Translations under genes and position numbers: made by a program | Origin: Candidatus Sphingomonas phytovorans | GTDB lineage: Bacteria > Pseudomonadota > Alphaproteobacteria > Sphingomonadales > Sphingomonadaceae | Length of the DNA: 64,000 nucleotides | Direction of reading: 5' to 3' | NCBI GenBank assembly: GCA_029202385.1 | Contig: CP119314.1 | Coordinates: 374,501 to 438,500 of the forward strand | Notes under the pieces: model-generated | The model's input: the letters and a program-made list of their open reading frames with translations, nothing else | Database searches by the model: none | What the model was told of the DNA's origin: nothing | In this document: one piece after another, positions 28,134-36,555 of the stretch | Position numbering within the stretch: the stretch's first letter is position 1 | Layout: the number at the start of each line of letters is the position of its first letter

Positions 28134-28349
28134 GATCTTTTCCTTTCGCCGATAAAGATCGTTTCGCACACGAAACCTGAATCTGGAAGTCGATTAAACA
28201 GTTATCGAAGAATTATTCTAGAAAGCGAAACAACCATCGTGACTACGGCCGGGTTGACGACCATTTTGGTTAGTTCGAGCCGTTCATTGGCCGTAACTCG
28301 AGGCGATCTGAAGTTCCGTTGTGCATGCCGGTAGGGTGTTCCGGGGGCG

Positions 28350-28735
28350 CAATACTAAACCATCAGCAGCACCACTTACCTCACGTAATCGCACCACTGC
28401 GCCTGATCGGATTTTCCCGCTCCAACGCAATCCGCTTCGCAATCTTCCGGTTCAGCCCCGTGGGATGCTCGGCAAAGGCACGCAGCGTCATCCCCGTGAA
28501 ATGCTTGATTTCCCACGTCACATGCGACTCGTCGTAGAAACCCTCTTCCAGCATCTCGTTGAGCTCGGGGTCGCGATGCATCATCGCCACCGCCGCGCGC
28601 AGCGCCCGGTATTTGCGGGCCAGCACCTTGGGCGGCGACCCGAAATAGCGTTTGCAGTTGCGCTGCACCTGCCGCAGCGACAGGCCGGTCAGCGCAATCA
28701 GGTCGTTGATGTCGGGCGCGACGGCACAGCCTGGT
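28350..28735 (-). pseudogene. AraC-type regulator 3' end, copy 2 (longer fragment)
   Basis: On the minus strand this keeps more of the AraC DNA-binding domain: DINDLIALTGLSLRQVQRNC, then YFGSPPKVLARKYRAL and GFYDESHVTWEIKHFTGM, ending at a stop near 28381. The N-terminal effector domain is missing and the 5' side stops near 28735, where the exported-protein gene follows, so this too is a fragment. 28350-28569 duplicates 26352-26568. Both copies have the same orientation and bracket the PI-PLC gene. Confidence 0.8.
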
Positions 28736-28751
28736 CAATCACCGTCCTGGC

Positions 28752-29558
28752 TCAAGAACACCACAGTTCCATTTTGCGCAGCTGCGGTTTTGCGCACGCA
28801 CCCGGCGGCAGGGGAAGCGGCCGGCCGGGGCGCCACAGGCCGAGCCGTTGCTGGATGGCGGGCATCTCGGAATCGATCACGCGCAGCGGGTTGCCATCCT
28901 CGTACCGCGTCGCGCTACGATAGCGCAGCACAGGACGATATGTGGCGGCCGACCCCGCGCGGTTGACCGTGATCCAGTATCCAAACGGGGCATTCCCGGT
29001 CGGTTCGGCCGAAATGATCGCGCCGCGCAGTGGCCCGCTGGCCATGTAGCGGATTTCCTGGTTGTTATTGTGCCCGGTGAGGTGCCGATAGGCGTCGATG
29101 AAGCGATCACTGGCGCGATCATATTTCAGTACGCGCGTAACGTTGAGGCTGTCGCCGTCACCGCTGGGGAGGCTGGCGATCTGCAGGAGCACGAACGGTC
29201 GCCCGCCTTCCCACGGGTACACAACCTCCATCTTGTTGAGATAGTGCGGGTCAGAATACAGATTCACCTCGCCATTGATCGACAATGCATGCCGGAAGTC
29301 GGGGCGGCATGTCTTGCCGTCGTCCTTGGTCAGGCACAGCTTGATCTCGCCTGGCAGCATGTCGCGCGGATCGCTTATCTCGATGTTTACGTCGCGGCCT
29401 TGTGTGGCGACGAAACGCCAGGGCGTCCGCGTCGCGAATGATTTCGCCAGGTTGATCGAGGCGATAACCTTGTCGGGCGTCGGCGTGTCGGCGGCAGCGG
29501 CACTGGCGGCCAGAGTGATGGCGACGGCGAAGGTGGGGAGGGCGTAGCGAACAGGCAT
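28752..29558 (-). CDS. Secreted hypothetical protein
   Basis: About 268 residues from ATG 29558 (MPVRYALPTFAVAITLAASA, cut after AAA-D); GTG 29564 is an alternative start. The mature part is mostly beta-like with KLCLTKDDGKTCRPDF holding two cysteines, HLTGHNNNQEIRYMASG, and a C-terminal AKPQLRKMELWCS. No family is recognised. Its signal peptide and compact size suggest a periplasmic or secreted role. It lies next to the AraC fragment and has no operon partner. Confidence 0.75.
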   Translation of the reverse strand: MPVRYALPTFAVAITLAASAAAADTPTPDKVIASINLAKSFATRTPWRFVATQGRDVNIEISDPRDMLPGEIKLCLTKDDGKTCRPDFRHALSINGEVNLYSDPHYLNKMEVVYPWEGGRPFVLLQIASLPSGDGDSLNVTRVLKYDRASDRFIDAYRHLTGHNNNQEIRYMASGPLRGAIISAEPTGNAPFGYWITVNRAGSAATYRPVLRYRSATRYEDGNPLRVIDSEMPAIQQRLGLWRPGRPLPLPPGACAKPQLRKMELWCS

Positions 29559-29949
29559 CGTCACCCCAGGGTGATGTTGGCCGCTCCCTCATAGCCGGAC
29601 TTGAGGCAGGTCGCGAGAGGATCGACATATTGCCGGAAAGAAAACGACTGCTTTCAGGATCGGCATACTCACCGCCATATGACCGCCATTGGGGGCAAAG
29701 CCGCACGACAGCCAGCGGCCAGCACCGGCCATTCTGGGGATGCGTACCGCGGGTCAGCCGCCGACAGGCTTTCCGTTCGCCCGGGCAAGAGCGCTGGTCA
29801 CCGCCACGCTCCACTTCGGCTCATCGCACCCCGCGCCCGAACCACCCGCTCTGCACAGGGCCGTCCCGGTTCCGTTCATCTGCGGGAAAGCTTTACCTGA
29901 ACACCCAGGGCCCATGGGGCGGGGGCTGTGTTTAGAGGAGGTAGCCTCA
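29559..29949. other. Intergenic region upstream of the OmpA-family gene
   Basis: The open frames here are shadows with no ribosome site; the upstream extension of the OmpA frame lacks homology. It should hold divergent promoters for the flanking exported-protein genes, but no clear -35/-10 pair was seen. Confidence 0.4.
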
Positions 29950-30828
29950 ATGCGTATCATTTCGAAAAAGCCGGATGTTCGCGTCCTGGTCGCCATGCTG
30001 GCCGTGTCCGCATCGGGCGGCGCGTTCGCGCAGGAGCAGGGCGCGCCTAATCCCGATGTCATCGTGCAAGGGCCCGCCCCGGTGGCGATGACCGAAGGGC
30101 CCGAGGTCAAGGGTATCATCGCCGCGCGCCATGGCGACACGATGAAGGTCAGGACCGCCGACGGCACGATCACGACCATCGCCGTCAACGATGCGACCCG
30201 GATCAGGGCCGGCGGCGGGCTGTTCGGCGGCAACCAGAAGCTCGCCGCGGATTCGCTGCTCAACGGGCTGCCGGTCACCGTCAGGACGCTGCAGGCGCAG
30301 GATGGTCAACCGGGCGGTGAGCTGGTGGCGAGTCAGATCAGCCTGCGCAGGAATGATCTGAAGACTGCGACCATGATCCGCAACGGAACCGACCAGCGCT
30401 TCGATGAGCAGACTGCTGCGACCGAGGCGCTGCGCGGCCGCATGGGCGATATCGACAAGTATAATATCAAGGGCACGACGAACGTTCACTTCGATGTCGG
30501 CCGGTCGGATCTCTCGGCTCAGGACAAGGCCCAGCTCTGCTCCACCGCAAGCTCCGCCGAGCACACCGAAAACGCCCTGATGCTGGTGGTCGGTTATACC
30601 GATTCGACCGGCGGGGACGATCTCAACCAGGAACTGAGCGAGAAGCGCGCCAATCGGGTCATCAACTATCTGCAACAGGCGTGTGGCTGGAAACCCTATC
30701 GCATGCTGACCCCGACGGGCATGGCCAAGGCGGACCCGCTGGCAAGCAACGACACGCCGCAAGGCAAGGCGCAGAATCGCCGCGTCGCGGTGAATATCCT
30801 GGTCAGCAAGAGCGTCGACGGCTTGTGA
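29950..30828 (+). CDS. OmpA-family outer membrane protein
   Basis: 292 residues from ATG 29950, set by AGAGGAGG. A signal peptide (MRIISKKPDVRVLVAMLAVS, cut after AFAQ) is followed by a DUF5666-like beta domain (VKGIIAARHGDTMKVRTADG) and a C-terminal OmpA peptidoglycan-binding domain (VHFDVGRSDLS, VVGYTDSTGGDDLNQELSEKRA, NRRVAVNI). The OmpA domain likely tethers the outer membrane or a periplasmic protein to the cell wall. A G/C hairpin follows. Alone in its transcript. Confidence 0.88.
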   Translation: MRIISKKPDVRVLVAMLAVSASGGAFAQEQGAPNPDVIVQGPAPVAMTEGPEVKGIIAARHGDTMKVRTADGTITTIAVNDATRIRAGGGLFGGNQKLAADSLLNGLPVTVRTLQAQDGQPGGELVASQISLRRNDLKTATMIRNGTDQRFDEQTAATEALRGRMGDIDKYNIKGTTNVHFDVGRSDLSAQDKAQLCSTASSAEHTENALMLVVGYTDSTGGDDLNQELSEKRANRVINYLQQACGWKPYRMLTPTGMAKADPLASNDTPQGKAQNRRVAVNILVSKSVDGL

Positions 30829-30833
30829 GGTGA

Positions 30834-30855
30834 GGGGGCGGGCTTGCCCGCCCCC
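30834..30855 (+). terminator. G/C hairpin after the OmpA-family gene
   Basis: A 9-10 bp perfect stem (30834-30843 with 30846-30855) directly follows the stop. There is no T-run. Likely transcript end or stabilising hairpin. Confidence 0.55.
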
Positions 30856-30959
30856 TAACGGTTGAAACGGGACGGCGCGTCCCGCACGGCCTCGCTCTTC
30901 TTCCTCCCGCCGCGTCACCGTCCGCCGCTTTGCGTGATCGCGTCCGTCCCCTTCCTATC

Positions 30960-31125
30960 CGGCACCGGTTCCAGCCCGGCCGTTCCACGCGCTGTCGCCT
31001 GGGCGGTTCCGGCACTTGTACGGCATCTGCCGGTCGCGCCGCTGCCGGGCTTCGGCTTGCCCGGCCATGTCGATCCATCGGCCCTGCGCGATTCCGTTGC
31101 CCTTCGGCACACCCTCCACAGGCTC
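30960..31125 (-). pseudogene. Decayed fragment of a DUF5681 gene
   Basis: On the minus strand GIAQGRWIDMAGQAEARQRR aligns with RIAQRKWIEMVEQAESQQKR of the intact DUF5681 protein at 45805-46374. After a frameshift, VPEPPRRQRVERPGW aligns with TLELPTRKFVDRPGW. The order and spacing match a 41-residue block of the intact protein. No start or stop is in the right place. It lies just upstream of the MFS gene and its operator, so an element with this gene once sat here. Confidence 0.65.
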
Positions 31126-31126
31126 T

Positions 31127-31140
31127 TGAAATCGATTTCT
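31127..31140 (+). promoter_or_regulatory. Predicted LacI-family operator upstream of the MFS gene
   Basis: TGAAATCGATTTCT contains a perfect 12-base palindrome. It is 67 bases before the MFS start and matches the sites at 35250-35263 and 36484-36497. Probably bound by the LacI regulator encoded at 35330. Confidence 0.65.
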
Positions 31141-31206
31141 TGCAGTGGGGCGGATTCGCTCTAAACATCATCCGGGGTCCGGAACGGATCGGGAGGAGAG
31201 GACGTC

Positions 31207-32460
31207 ATGGGGGTACGGGCACGCGCGACGATCGCATTGATCCTGACCTATGCGGTGCTCGGTCTGCTGATGAACAGCGTCGGCGTCGTGATCCTGCAAT
31301 CGATCCGCCATTACGCCATCACCAAGACTCACGCCTCCTCGCTTGAGGCTTGCAAGGATCTCTCGGTGGTCGCCGCTTCCTTCCTGCTGGCGACGCGCCT
31401 GCCGGCCTTCGGGTTCCGCCGCGCGCTGATCGCGGTGATGCTGATCGTCGGCGCCGGTGCGCTGCTGATGTCGGTCGCCAACGCCTTCTGGGCGACTCAG
31501 CTTTTCTTCGTGCTGACCGGCGTCTGCTTCGGCAGCGGGAAGGTGGCGACCTATGCGTCGATCGGCCTGTTGCGGCCCGATCGTGCCGGGCATGCGAGCC
31601 TCACCGGCCTGGTCGAGGGTGTGTTCATGGTCGGTGTGCTGATCGGGGTCTGGATGTTCTCCTGGTTCATCGGGGCGGATTCGACCGGGACTGACTGGCT
31701 GCGCGTCTATTGGGTCATCGCCGCGATTTGCGCCCTCACCGCGGGGCTATGGGCGATCACCCCGCTCGACGAGAGCAGGGCCGCGCCGGAAAGCGTCGCG
31801 GCACAGGCTCCGGGCTGGCGTCAGATGCTGCGGCTTCTCCTGCTGCCCACCGCGATCGCCTTCCTCGTCTCGATCTTCCTCTATGTCCTGATCGAACAGA
31901 GCATCGGCACCTGGCTGCCCACCTTCAACAACGAGATCCTTCACCTCCCGCCCGAGATGAGCGTCCAGGCGTCGAGCATCTTCGTCGCATCGCTGGCGAT
32001 CGGGCGGCTCGGCGCCAGCGCGCTGCTGCGGCGGGTCGCGTGGCTTCCGCTGATGCTCGGCTGCATCCTCTGCATCGCCGGGCTGGTGTTGGTCACCCTG
32101 CCGACGACTCAGGGCCTCACCTTGCGCCCCGATGTCGGCTGGTTCGACGCGCCGGTCGCCGCCTATGTCTTCCCGCTGATCGGTGTCTTCATGGCGCCGA
32201 TCTATCCGACGCTCTGCTCGGTGATGCTCACCTCGCTCCCGCAGGAACGGCATGCGGCGATGGTCGGGCTGATGGTGATCTTCTCGGCGCTGGGCGGCAC
32301 GATCGGGTCGTTCCTCACCGGCATGATCTTCCAGCATCTGTCGGGCCAGAACGCCTTCTACATGACCTTGCTGCCGCTAGCCCTGATCGCGCTGGCGCTG
32401 GTCCGGTTCAACCGGATGATCGATCGCGGAGAAGGCGCGGCGAAAGCTTTTACGATCTAG
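31207..32460 (+). CDS. MFS sugar transporter
   Basis: 417 residues with about 12 membrane helices, two halves and a central loop near residues 185-205. No signal peptide. It resembles sugar-specific MFS porters (FucP-like). Its place in the GH65 locus and the shared operator suggest it moves the disaccharide, or its glucose product, across the inner membrane. It is separated from the rest of the locus by a repeat and a convergent TonB receptor gene. Substrate is inferred from context only. Confidence 0.85.
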   Translation: MGVRARATIALILTYAVLGLLMNSVGVVILQSIRHYAITKTHASSLEACKDLSVVAASFLLATRLPAFGFRRALIAVMLIVGAGALLMSVANAFWATQLFFVLTGVCFGSGKVATYASIGLLRPDRAGHASLTGLVEGVFMVGVLIGVWMFSWFIGADSTGTDWLRVYWVIAAICALTAGLWAITPLDESRAAPESVAAQAPGWRQMLRLLLLPTAIAFLVSIFLYVLIEQSIGTWLPTFNNEILHLPPEMSVQASSIFVASLAIGRLGASALLRRVAWLPLMLGCILCIAGLVLVTLPTTQGLTLRPDVGWFDAPVAAYVFPLIGVFMAPIYPTLCSVMLTSLPQERHAAMVGLMVIFSALGGTIGSFLTGMIFQHLSGQNAFYMTLLPLALIALALVRFNRMIDRGEGAAKAFTI

Positions 32461-32522
32461 GCATGTGGCCCACCGTTCTACGGGACCAAATCCGATCCTC
32501 GGCGTGCGACGGTAGCCATTGG

Positions 32523-32650
32523 TTTCACGCGAAGGCGCGAAGACACGAAGAGATAGTGTCCGGAGGCCTCTCACCGAGCACTGCCCTCCGTCGATACCGG
32601 TGGTGCGCTTGTCCAGGTGCCTCTTTGCGTCTTCGCGCCTTCGCGTGAAA
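32523..32650. repeat. Large inverted repeat with 30-base arms
   Basis: Arms 32523-32552 and 32621-32650 pair in 28 of 30 positions, separated by 68 bases. The left arm begins TTTCACGCGAAGGCGCGAAG. It looks like a dispersed REP-like intergenic element of sphingomonads, lying between the convergent MFS and TonB receptor genes. Confidence 0.8.
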
Positions 32651-32709
32651 CTGCTCTTCTTCCCGCTATTGGCAACGCCCGAATGTCGCCTGGCTGATAG
32701 GGCACGCAC

Positions 32710-32743
32710 AAAAAATCACGCGGGACGATGTGTCCCGCGTGAT
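32710..32743 (-). terminator. Intrinsic terminator of the TonB-dependent receptor gene
   Basis: Read on the minus strand, a 12-bp perfect stem (32732-32743 with 32715-32726) with a 5-base loop is followed by six T. It is a textbook rho-independent terminator 27 bases after the receptor stop. Confidence 0.9.
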
Positions 32744-32769
32744 CGATGGTGCAGCAATGGTGGTTGGTG

Positions 32770-35190
32770 TCAGAAGCCGTAGCCGACCGAGAACCTGAAG
32801 GACCGGCCCAGGATCGGGCGCGCCAGGATCACGCCGGCGCCCTGCGATCCGATGATGCGCGGATTGCCCTCGGTAAGGCCGATCTGGTTGGTCAGATTGT
32901 CGGCGGTCACCTGAAGCTTCAGATGGTCGGCGATGCCCACGGAGATGCCGGCATCCAGCTTGTAGAAATGGGGCAGGAGCTGCTGGTTCTCGGGGTCGGA
33001 GAAGCGGTCGCCGATATAGCTGAGCGTGGAGAAGATCGCGACCTTGGCGCTGCCGAAGTCATATTCGTACGACGGCGTCAGGCGCCATTGCCATTTCGGC
33101 TGGCGCTGCACCTGCAGGCCGCTCACGTCGATCGAGGTGAAGAAGTCGCGATATTTGGCGTCGAGATAGGTTGCGCTCGCCGCCAGGCTCAGGCCGGTGA
33201 CCGGCCGGACTTCGCCCTCGAACTCGACGCCCGTCGTCCGCGCGCCGCCGACCGAGACGACCGGCACGCCGTTGATGATCCTGCTGACGCCCAGGCCCTT
33301 GAAATCATTGTGGAACAGGGTCGCATAGGCGCTGACCAGCCCGGTGGAGACCTTCAGGCCGCCTTCATAGCTGTCGATCCTCGGCGCGATCCGGTTCCCA
33401 TCGCGCAGATTGTCGAAGAAGGGGAAGCTGTTGCCCCGGCTGTAGCGGACGAACACGCCGATCTTCCTGGAGAAATCATAATTCGCACCGGCCGTGTAGG
33501 AGAATTTGGAGCCGCCATAATTCAGGTTGGAGAAGGTGCCGTTCAGCACCGCGGTATTGTTGTTGTACAGCGTCGCCGGATTATTGTCGGTGTCCACGCC
33601 GAAGGTATTGTTCTCCAGCCGGCCGGTCACCTCGTGGCGCTGCCAGCGGATGCCGCCGTCGAGGCGCAGCTGCGGCGTGATCTGCAGTTCGTCGACCACA
33701 TAGCCGGCATAGTCCTTGCCGTCATAATGGGCGTTGACGTTGAAGGTCGAACCCTGGACGAATCCGGCCCGCGTCGCCTGGCGTCCGTCGCCGAGCGTCA
33801 GGTTGAGGCGGCGCCCATGCTCCTCCGCCGTCAGCAACTGCCCATTGCCCAGGTTCCAGCGATCGTTCGACGAATAGGCAGCGAAATAGCCGCCGACGGT
33901 GAGGGTGTTGATCCCGCTCTTGAACTCGAGCGACAGGTCGTTGACGAAGGATTCGATATCCTTGCGCACCTCCCAGATGCCGGCCTGGATCACCTGCGTG
34001 CTGCCGGGCACCGCGCCGCCGCCGTTGACATAGGTCAGCGATCCGATCGTGGCGGCCGGCCCGCCCGGGACCGAATAGCTCGCGGCAAAGGCGGCGGCGC
34101 TCATCGGCGCGCCGCTCGGGACCAGCCCGACCGTGTCGGCGCTGCCCTTCATGTAGCTGGCGCGCTCGCGAATCTTCAGCCCTTCGGCCAGCCGGTAATC
34201 GAAGTTCAGGCCGCCATTGAAGATCCTGGCGCCGCGCCCGTCGGCCAGGTCGACGGTGCGGCCGGTGTTGATCGTCGAATAGCGCGTCTCCTTTCCGGCC
34301 AGCGCGCCGGTCTGCGCGTCGAAACCGGGAAAGTCGCTGATCTTCGTGCCGTTCTGAGTCACCGGGATCGGCAGCAGCCACTGGCCATGGTCGTTGAGAT
34401 AGCGGCCATAGACGAGCAGCGATCCCTCGCCGAAATCATGGCGGATATTGGCGGTGATCTGCCCGCCCTTCTCGGCGCGGAACTGCGGGTCGCGGATGCC
34501 GTTCGACTGGGCGTAATAGCCGCCGATCATCGCGGTGGTATGCTCGCCGATCGGGCCTGAGACCCAGGCGTCGCCGCGCACTTCGCCGAAATCGGTGGCG
34601 CTGATCTTGGCCGATCCCTTCAGCGTGCTGCCGCCCTCGCGCTGCACGAAATTCACCGTCAGCCCGGGCTGGCCCGAGGAGAACAGCGCGCCCGTGCCGC
34701 CGCGCACCGCCTCGACCCGGGCGATCGTGTCGTCGATGCGGAACAGCTGGGTGTTCTCGAGGAAAGACAAAGTGGGCGGCGGGAAGATCGGGACGCCGGA
34801 GGATTGGAGCGTCACGAATTCCGCGTCGCCGCCCGAGGGGAAGCCGCGTACGAAGATGTTGGCGCCGTTCTGGCCGCCCGAGCTTTCGGCGCTGACGCCG
34901 GGGACCGCGTGGAGCAGGTCGGCGGTGCTCGATGGCGCGAGCCGGGTGATCGCGTCGGCATTGATCGAGGTCACCGCGAACGAGGCGTCCTGCCGGCGCG
35001 TGCCCGCGCCCGCGGTGCCGACCACGATGATGTCGTTGCCGATATCGGTCGTGTCGGCTGCTGCCTGAGGATCCGGGGCCTGGGGATCTGCCGGGGCGGC
35101 GGTCTGCGCATGGGCCGGCGCGCCGCAGGCGATCGCCAGCGCCAAGGGTGCCACGCCACGCAACAGGACATGATGGATACGAAGTGCCAT
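32770..35190 (-). CDS. TonB-dependent outer membrane receptor (saccharide locus)
   Basis: 806 residues from ATG 35190 (MALRIHHVLLRGVAPLALAI, signal peptide cut after AHAQ). A TonB-box-like segment (DIIVVGTAG) and the plug domain (LLHAVPGVSAESSGGQNGANIFVRGF) are followed by a 22-strand-type barrel ending in SFRFSVGYGF with the terminal Phe. It imports a substrate too large or scarce for porins using TonB energy. With the GH65 phosphorylase, LacI and MFS genes, a glucosyl disaccharide or oligosaccharide is the likely ligand. Confidence 0.93.
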   Translation of the reverse strand: MALRIHHVLLRGVAPLALAIACGAPAHAQTAAPADPQAPDPQAAADTTDIGNDIIVVGTAGAGTRRQDASFAVTSINADAITRLAPSSTADLLHAVPGVSAESSGGQNGANIFVRGFPSGGDAEFVTLQSSGVPIFPPPTLSFLENTQLFRIDDTIARVEAVRGGTGALFSSGQPGLTVNFVQREGGSTLKGSAKISATDFGEVRGDAWVSGPIGEHTTAMIGGYYAQSNGIRDPQFRAEKGGQITANIRHDFGEGSLLVYGRYLNDHGQWLLPIPVTQNGTKISDFPGFDAQTGALAGKETRYSTINTGRTVDLADGRGARIFNGGLNFDYRLAEGLKIRERASYMKGSADTVGLVPSGAPMSAAAFAASYSVPGGPAATIGSLTYVNGGGAVPGSTQVIQAGIWEVRKDIESFVNDLSLEFKSGINTLTVGGYFAAYSSNDRWNLGNGQLLTAEEHGRRLNLTLGDGRQATRAGFVQGSTFNVNAHYDGKDYAGYVVDELQITPQLRLDGGIRWQRHEVTGRLENNTFGVDTDNNPATLYNNNTAVLNGTFSNLNYGGSKFSYTAGANYDFSRKIGVFVRYSRGNSFPFFDNLRDGNRIAPRIDSYEGGLKVSTGLVSAYATLFHNDFKGLGVSRIINGVPVVSVGGARTTGVEFEGEVRPVTGLSLAASATYLDAKYRDFFTSIDVSGLQVQRQPKWQWRLTPSYEYDFGSAKVAIFSTLSYIGDRFSDPENQQLLPHFYKLDAGISVGIADHLKLQVTADNLTNQIGLTEGNPRIIGSQGAGVILARPILGRSFRFSVGYGF

Positions 35191-35249
35191 TTCATCTTCC
35201 CCTTCCGGGCGCATCTGGTGGCGCCTTGTTCCGGGCTTGTAACGGATCA

Positions 35250-35263
35250 TGAAATGCATTTCA
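35250..35263. promoter_or_regulatory. Predicted LacI-family operator between the TonB receptor and lacI-type genes
   Basis: TGAAATGCATTTCA is a perfect 14-base palindrome placed about 60 bases before both divergent starts (35190 and 35330). It shares TGAAAT..AT.TC with the sites before the MFS and GH65 genes. It likely gives repression of the receptor and autoregulation. Confidence 0.75.
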
Positions 35264-35329
35264 AGAATGATCTGACGTTATCGCCGGCCCGGCTTGCCCC
35301 CACCGAGTTGCCTGCCCTAGGGTGATGCC

Positions 35330-36373
35330 ATGGCCAATGGAGCGAAGCGGAAGAATGACGGCGGGCAGGGCGCCGGTGCCGCGTTGACGATGAGCGACAT
35401 CGCGCGCCTCGCGAACGTTTCCAAGCCGACCGTGTCGCGCGTGCTGAACGGCAGCCCGCTGGTCACCGCCGAGACCCGCGATCGCGTGCTCGAGGTGGCC
35501 CGTGCCAACGGCTATGCGGTCAACCGCAACGCGCAGAAACTGCGTCAGTCGCGGGCCAACACGGTCACCGTCGTGCTCGATTTCGGCTCGCACCGCGCCG
35601 GCTCGATCGCCGATCCGTTCATCTTCGAGCTTCTCGCCGGCGTGTCGGAGGCCTTGTCGATCCGCGACCAGGATCTGCTGCTGTCGCCCCCCGGGCTGAG
35701 CGACGCCCGGTCCTTCCAGGACTTGTACCGCGCCCGCGCGACGGACGGCTTCATCGTCCTCGGCCAGGGCACGCGCCACGCGCTGCTGACAACGCTCGCC
35801 AGGGGTGGCCTGCCGCTGGTGGTGTGGGGCGCGGTCGATCCGGGCGGCCCCTATTGCGCGGTCGGCAGCGACAATCTCACCGGCGGGCGGCTGGCCGGCG
35901 AGCGTTTCCTGTCGCGCGGCGCGAAGCGCTGGCTCTTCGTCGGCAATATCGAGCATGCCGAGATCGATCTTCGCTTCCAGGGCCTCCGCCAGGCCGCCAG
36001 GGACAGCGGCCAGGATATCAGGATCGACCGGCTGCCGATCGAATCCATGGCCTATTCGCACACCTTCCAGGGCGCCCAGAACTATATCCGCGACCATGAG
36101 GCGCCCGACGCCGTCTTCGCCTTTTCCGATACCGCGGCGATGGCGGTGATCGGTGCGTTCCGCGCCGCCGGCCACCGCACGCCGGAGGATTATGCGCTGG
36201 TCGGCTACAACAATATCCCGCCCGCCGCGCATTTCACCCCGGCGATCACCACGATCGAGCAGGAGACGGGGATCGCGGGCGCCATCCTGGTCGAAAAGCT
36301 GATGCAGATGATCGACGGCACGCGGCCGAAATCGGTGATGCTGCCCACCCGCCTGATCGAGCGCGAGACCTAG
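35330..36373 (+). CDS. LacI-family transcriptional regulator
   Basis: 347 residues. The helix-turn-helix and hinge are at about residues 20-75 (TMSDIARLANVSKPTVSRVL). A periplasmic-binding-protein-like effector domain follows, with TDGFIVLGQG, CAVGSDNLTGGRLAGE and PDAVFAFSDTAAMAV. It probably represses the saccharide genes until the sugar, or a product, binds. It is divergent from the TonB receptor and upstream of the GH65 gene. Three matching palindromes in the locus fit its role. Confidence 0.93.
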   Translation: MANGAKRKNDGGQGAGAALTMSDIARLANVSKPTVSRVLNGSPLVTAETRDRVLEVARANGYAVNRNAQKLRQSRANTVTVVLDFGSHRAGSIADPFIFELLAGVSEALSIRDQDLLLSPPGLSDARSFQDLYRARATDGFIVLGQGTRHALLTTLARGGLPLVVWGAVDPGGPYCAVGSDNLTGGRLAGERFLSRGAKRWLFVGNIEHAEIDLRFQGLRQAARDSGQDIRIDRLPIESMAYSHTFQGAQNYIRDHEAPDAVFAFSDTAAMAVIGAFRAAGHRTPEDYALVGYNNIPPAAHFTPAITTIEQETGIAGAILVEKLMQMIDGTRPKSVMLPTRLIERET

Positions 36374-36483
36374 AAGCGGCGCTGCCGGCGCGATTCAGCC
36401 CGGGTGGAGGGGAGGGCGGTGACACGCGGCGCTGCCCCTCGGGATGTTTTTCCCCACGATTCCCCGATCCGGAAACCCATTGA

Positions 36484-36497
36484 TGAAATCGATATCA
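36484..36497 (+). promoter_or_regulatory. Predicted LacI-family operator upstream of the GH65 gene
   Basis: TGAAATCGATATCA is one mismatch from a perfect palindrome and matches the operators at 31127-31140 and 35250-35263. It sits 59 bases before the GH65 start. Confidence 0.6.
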
Positions 36498-36555
36498 TCG
36501 CGCATAGGAAGCGCGAACAACGTCGATTTCGGACAAGAACGGGCAGAGGACAGGC

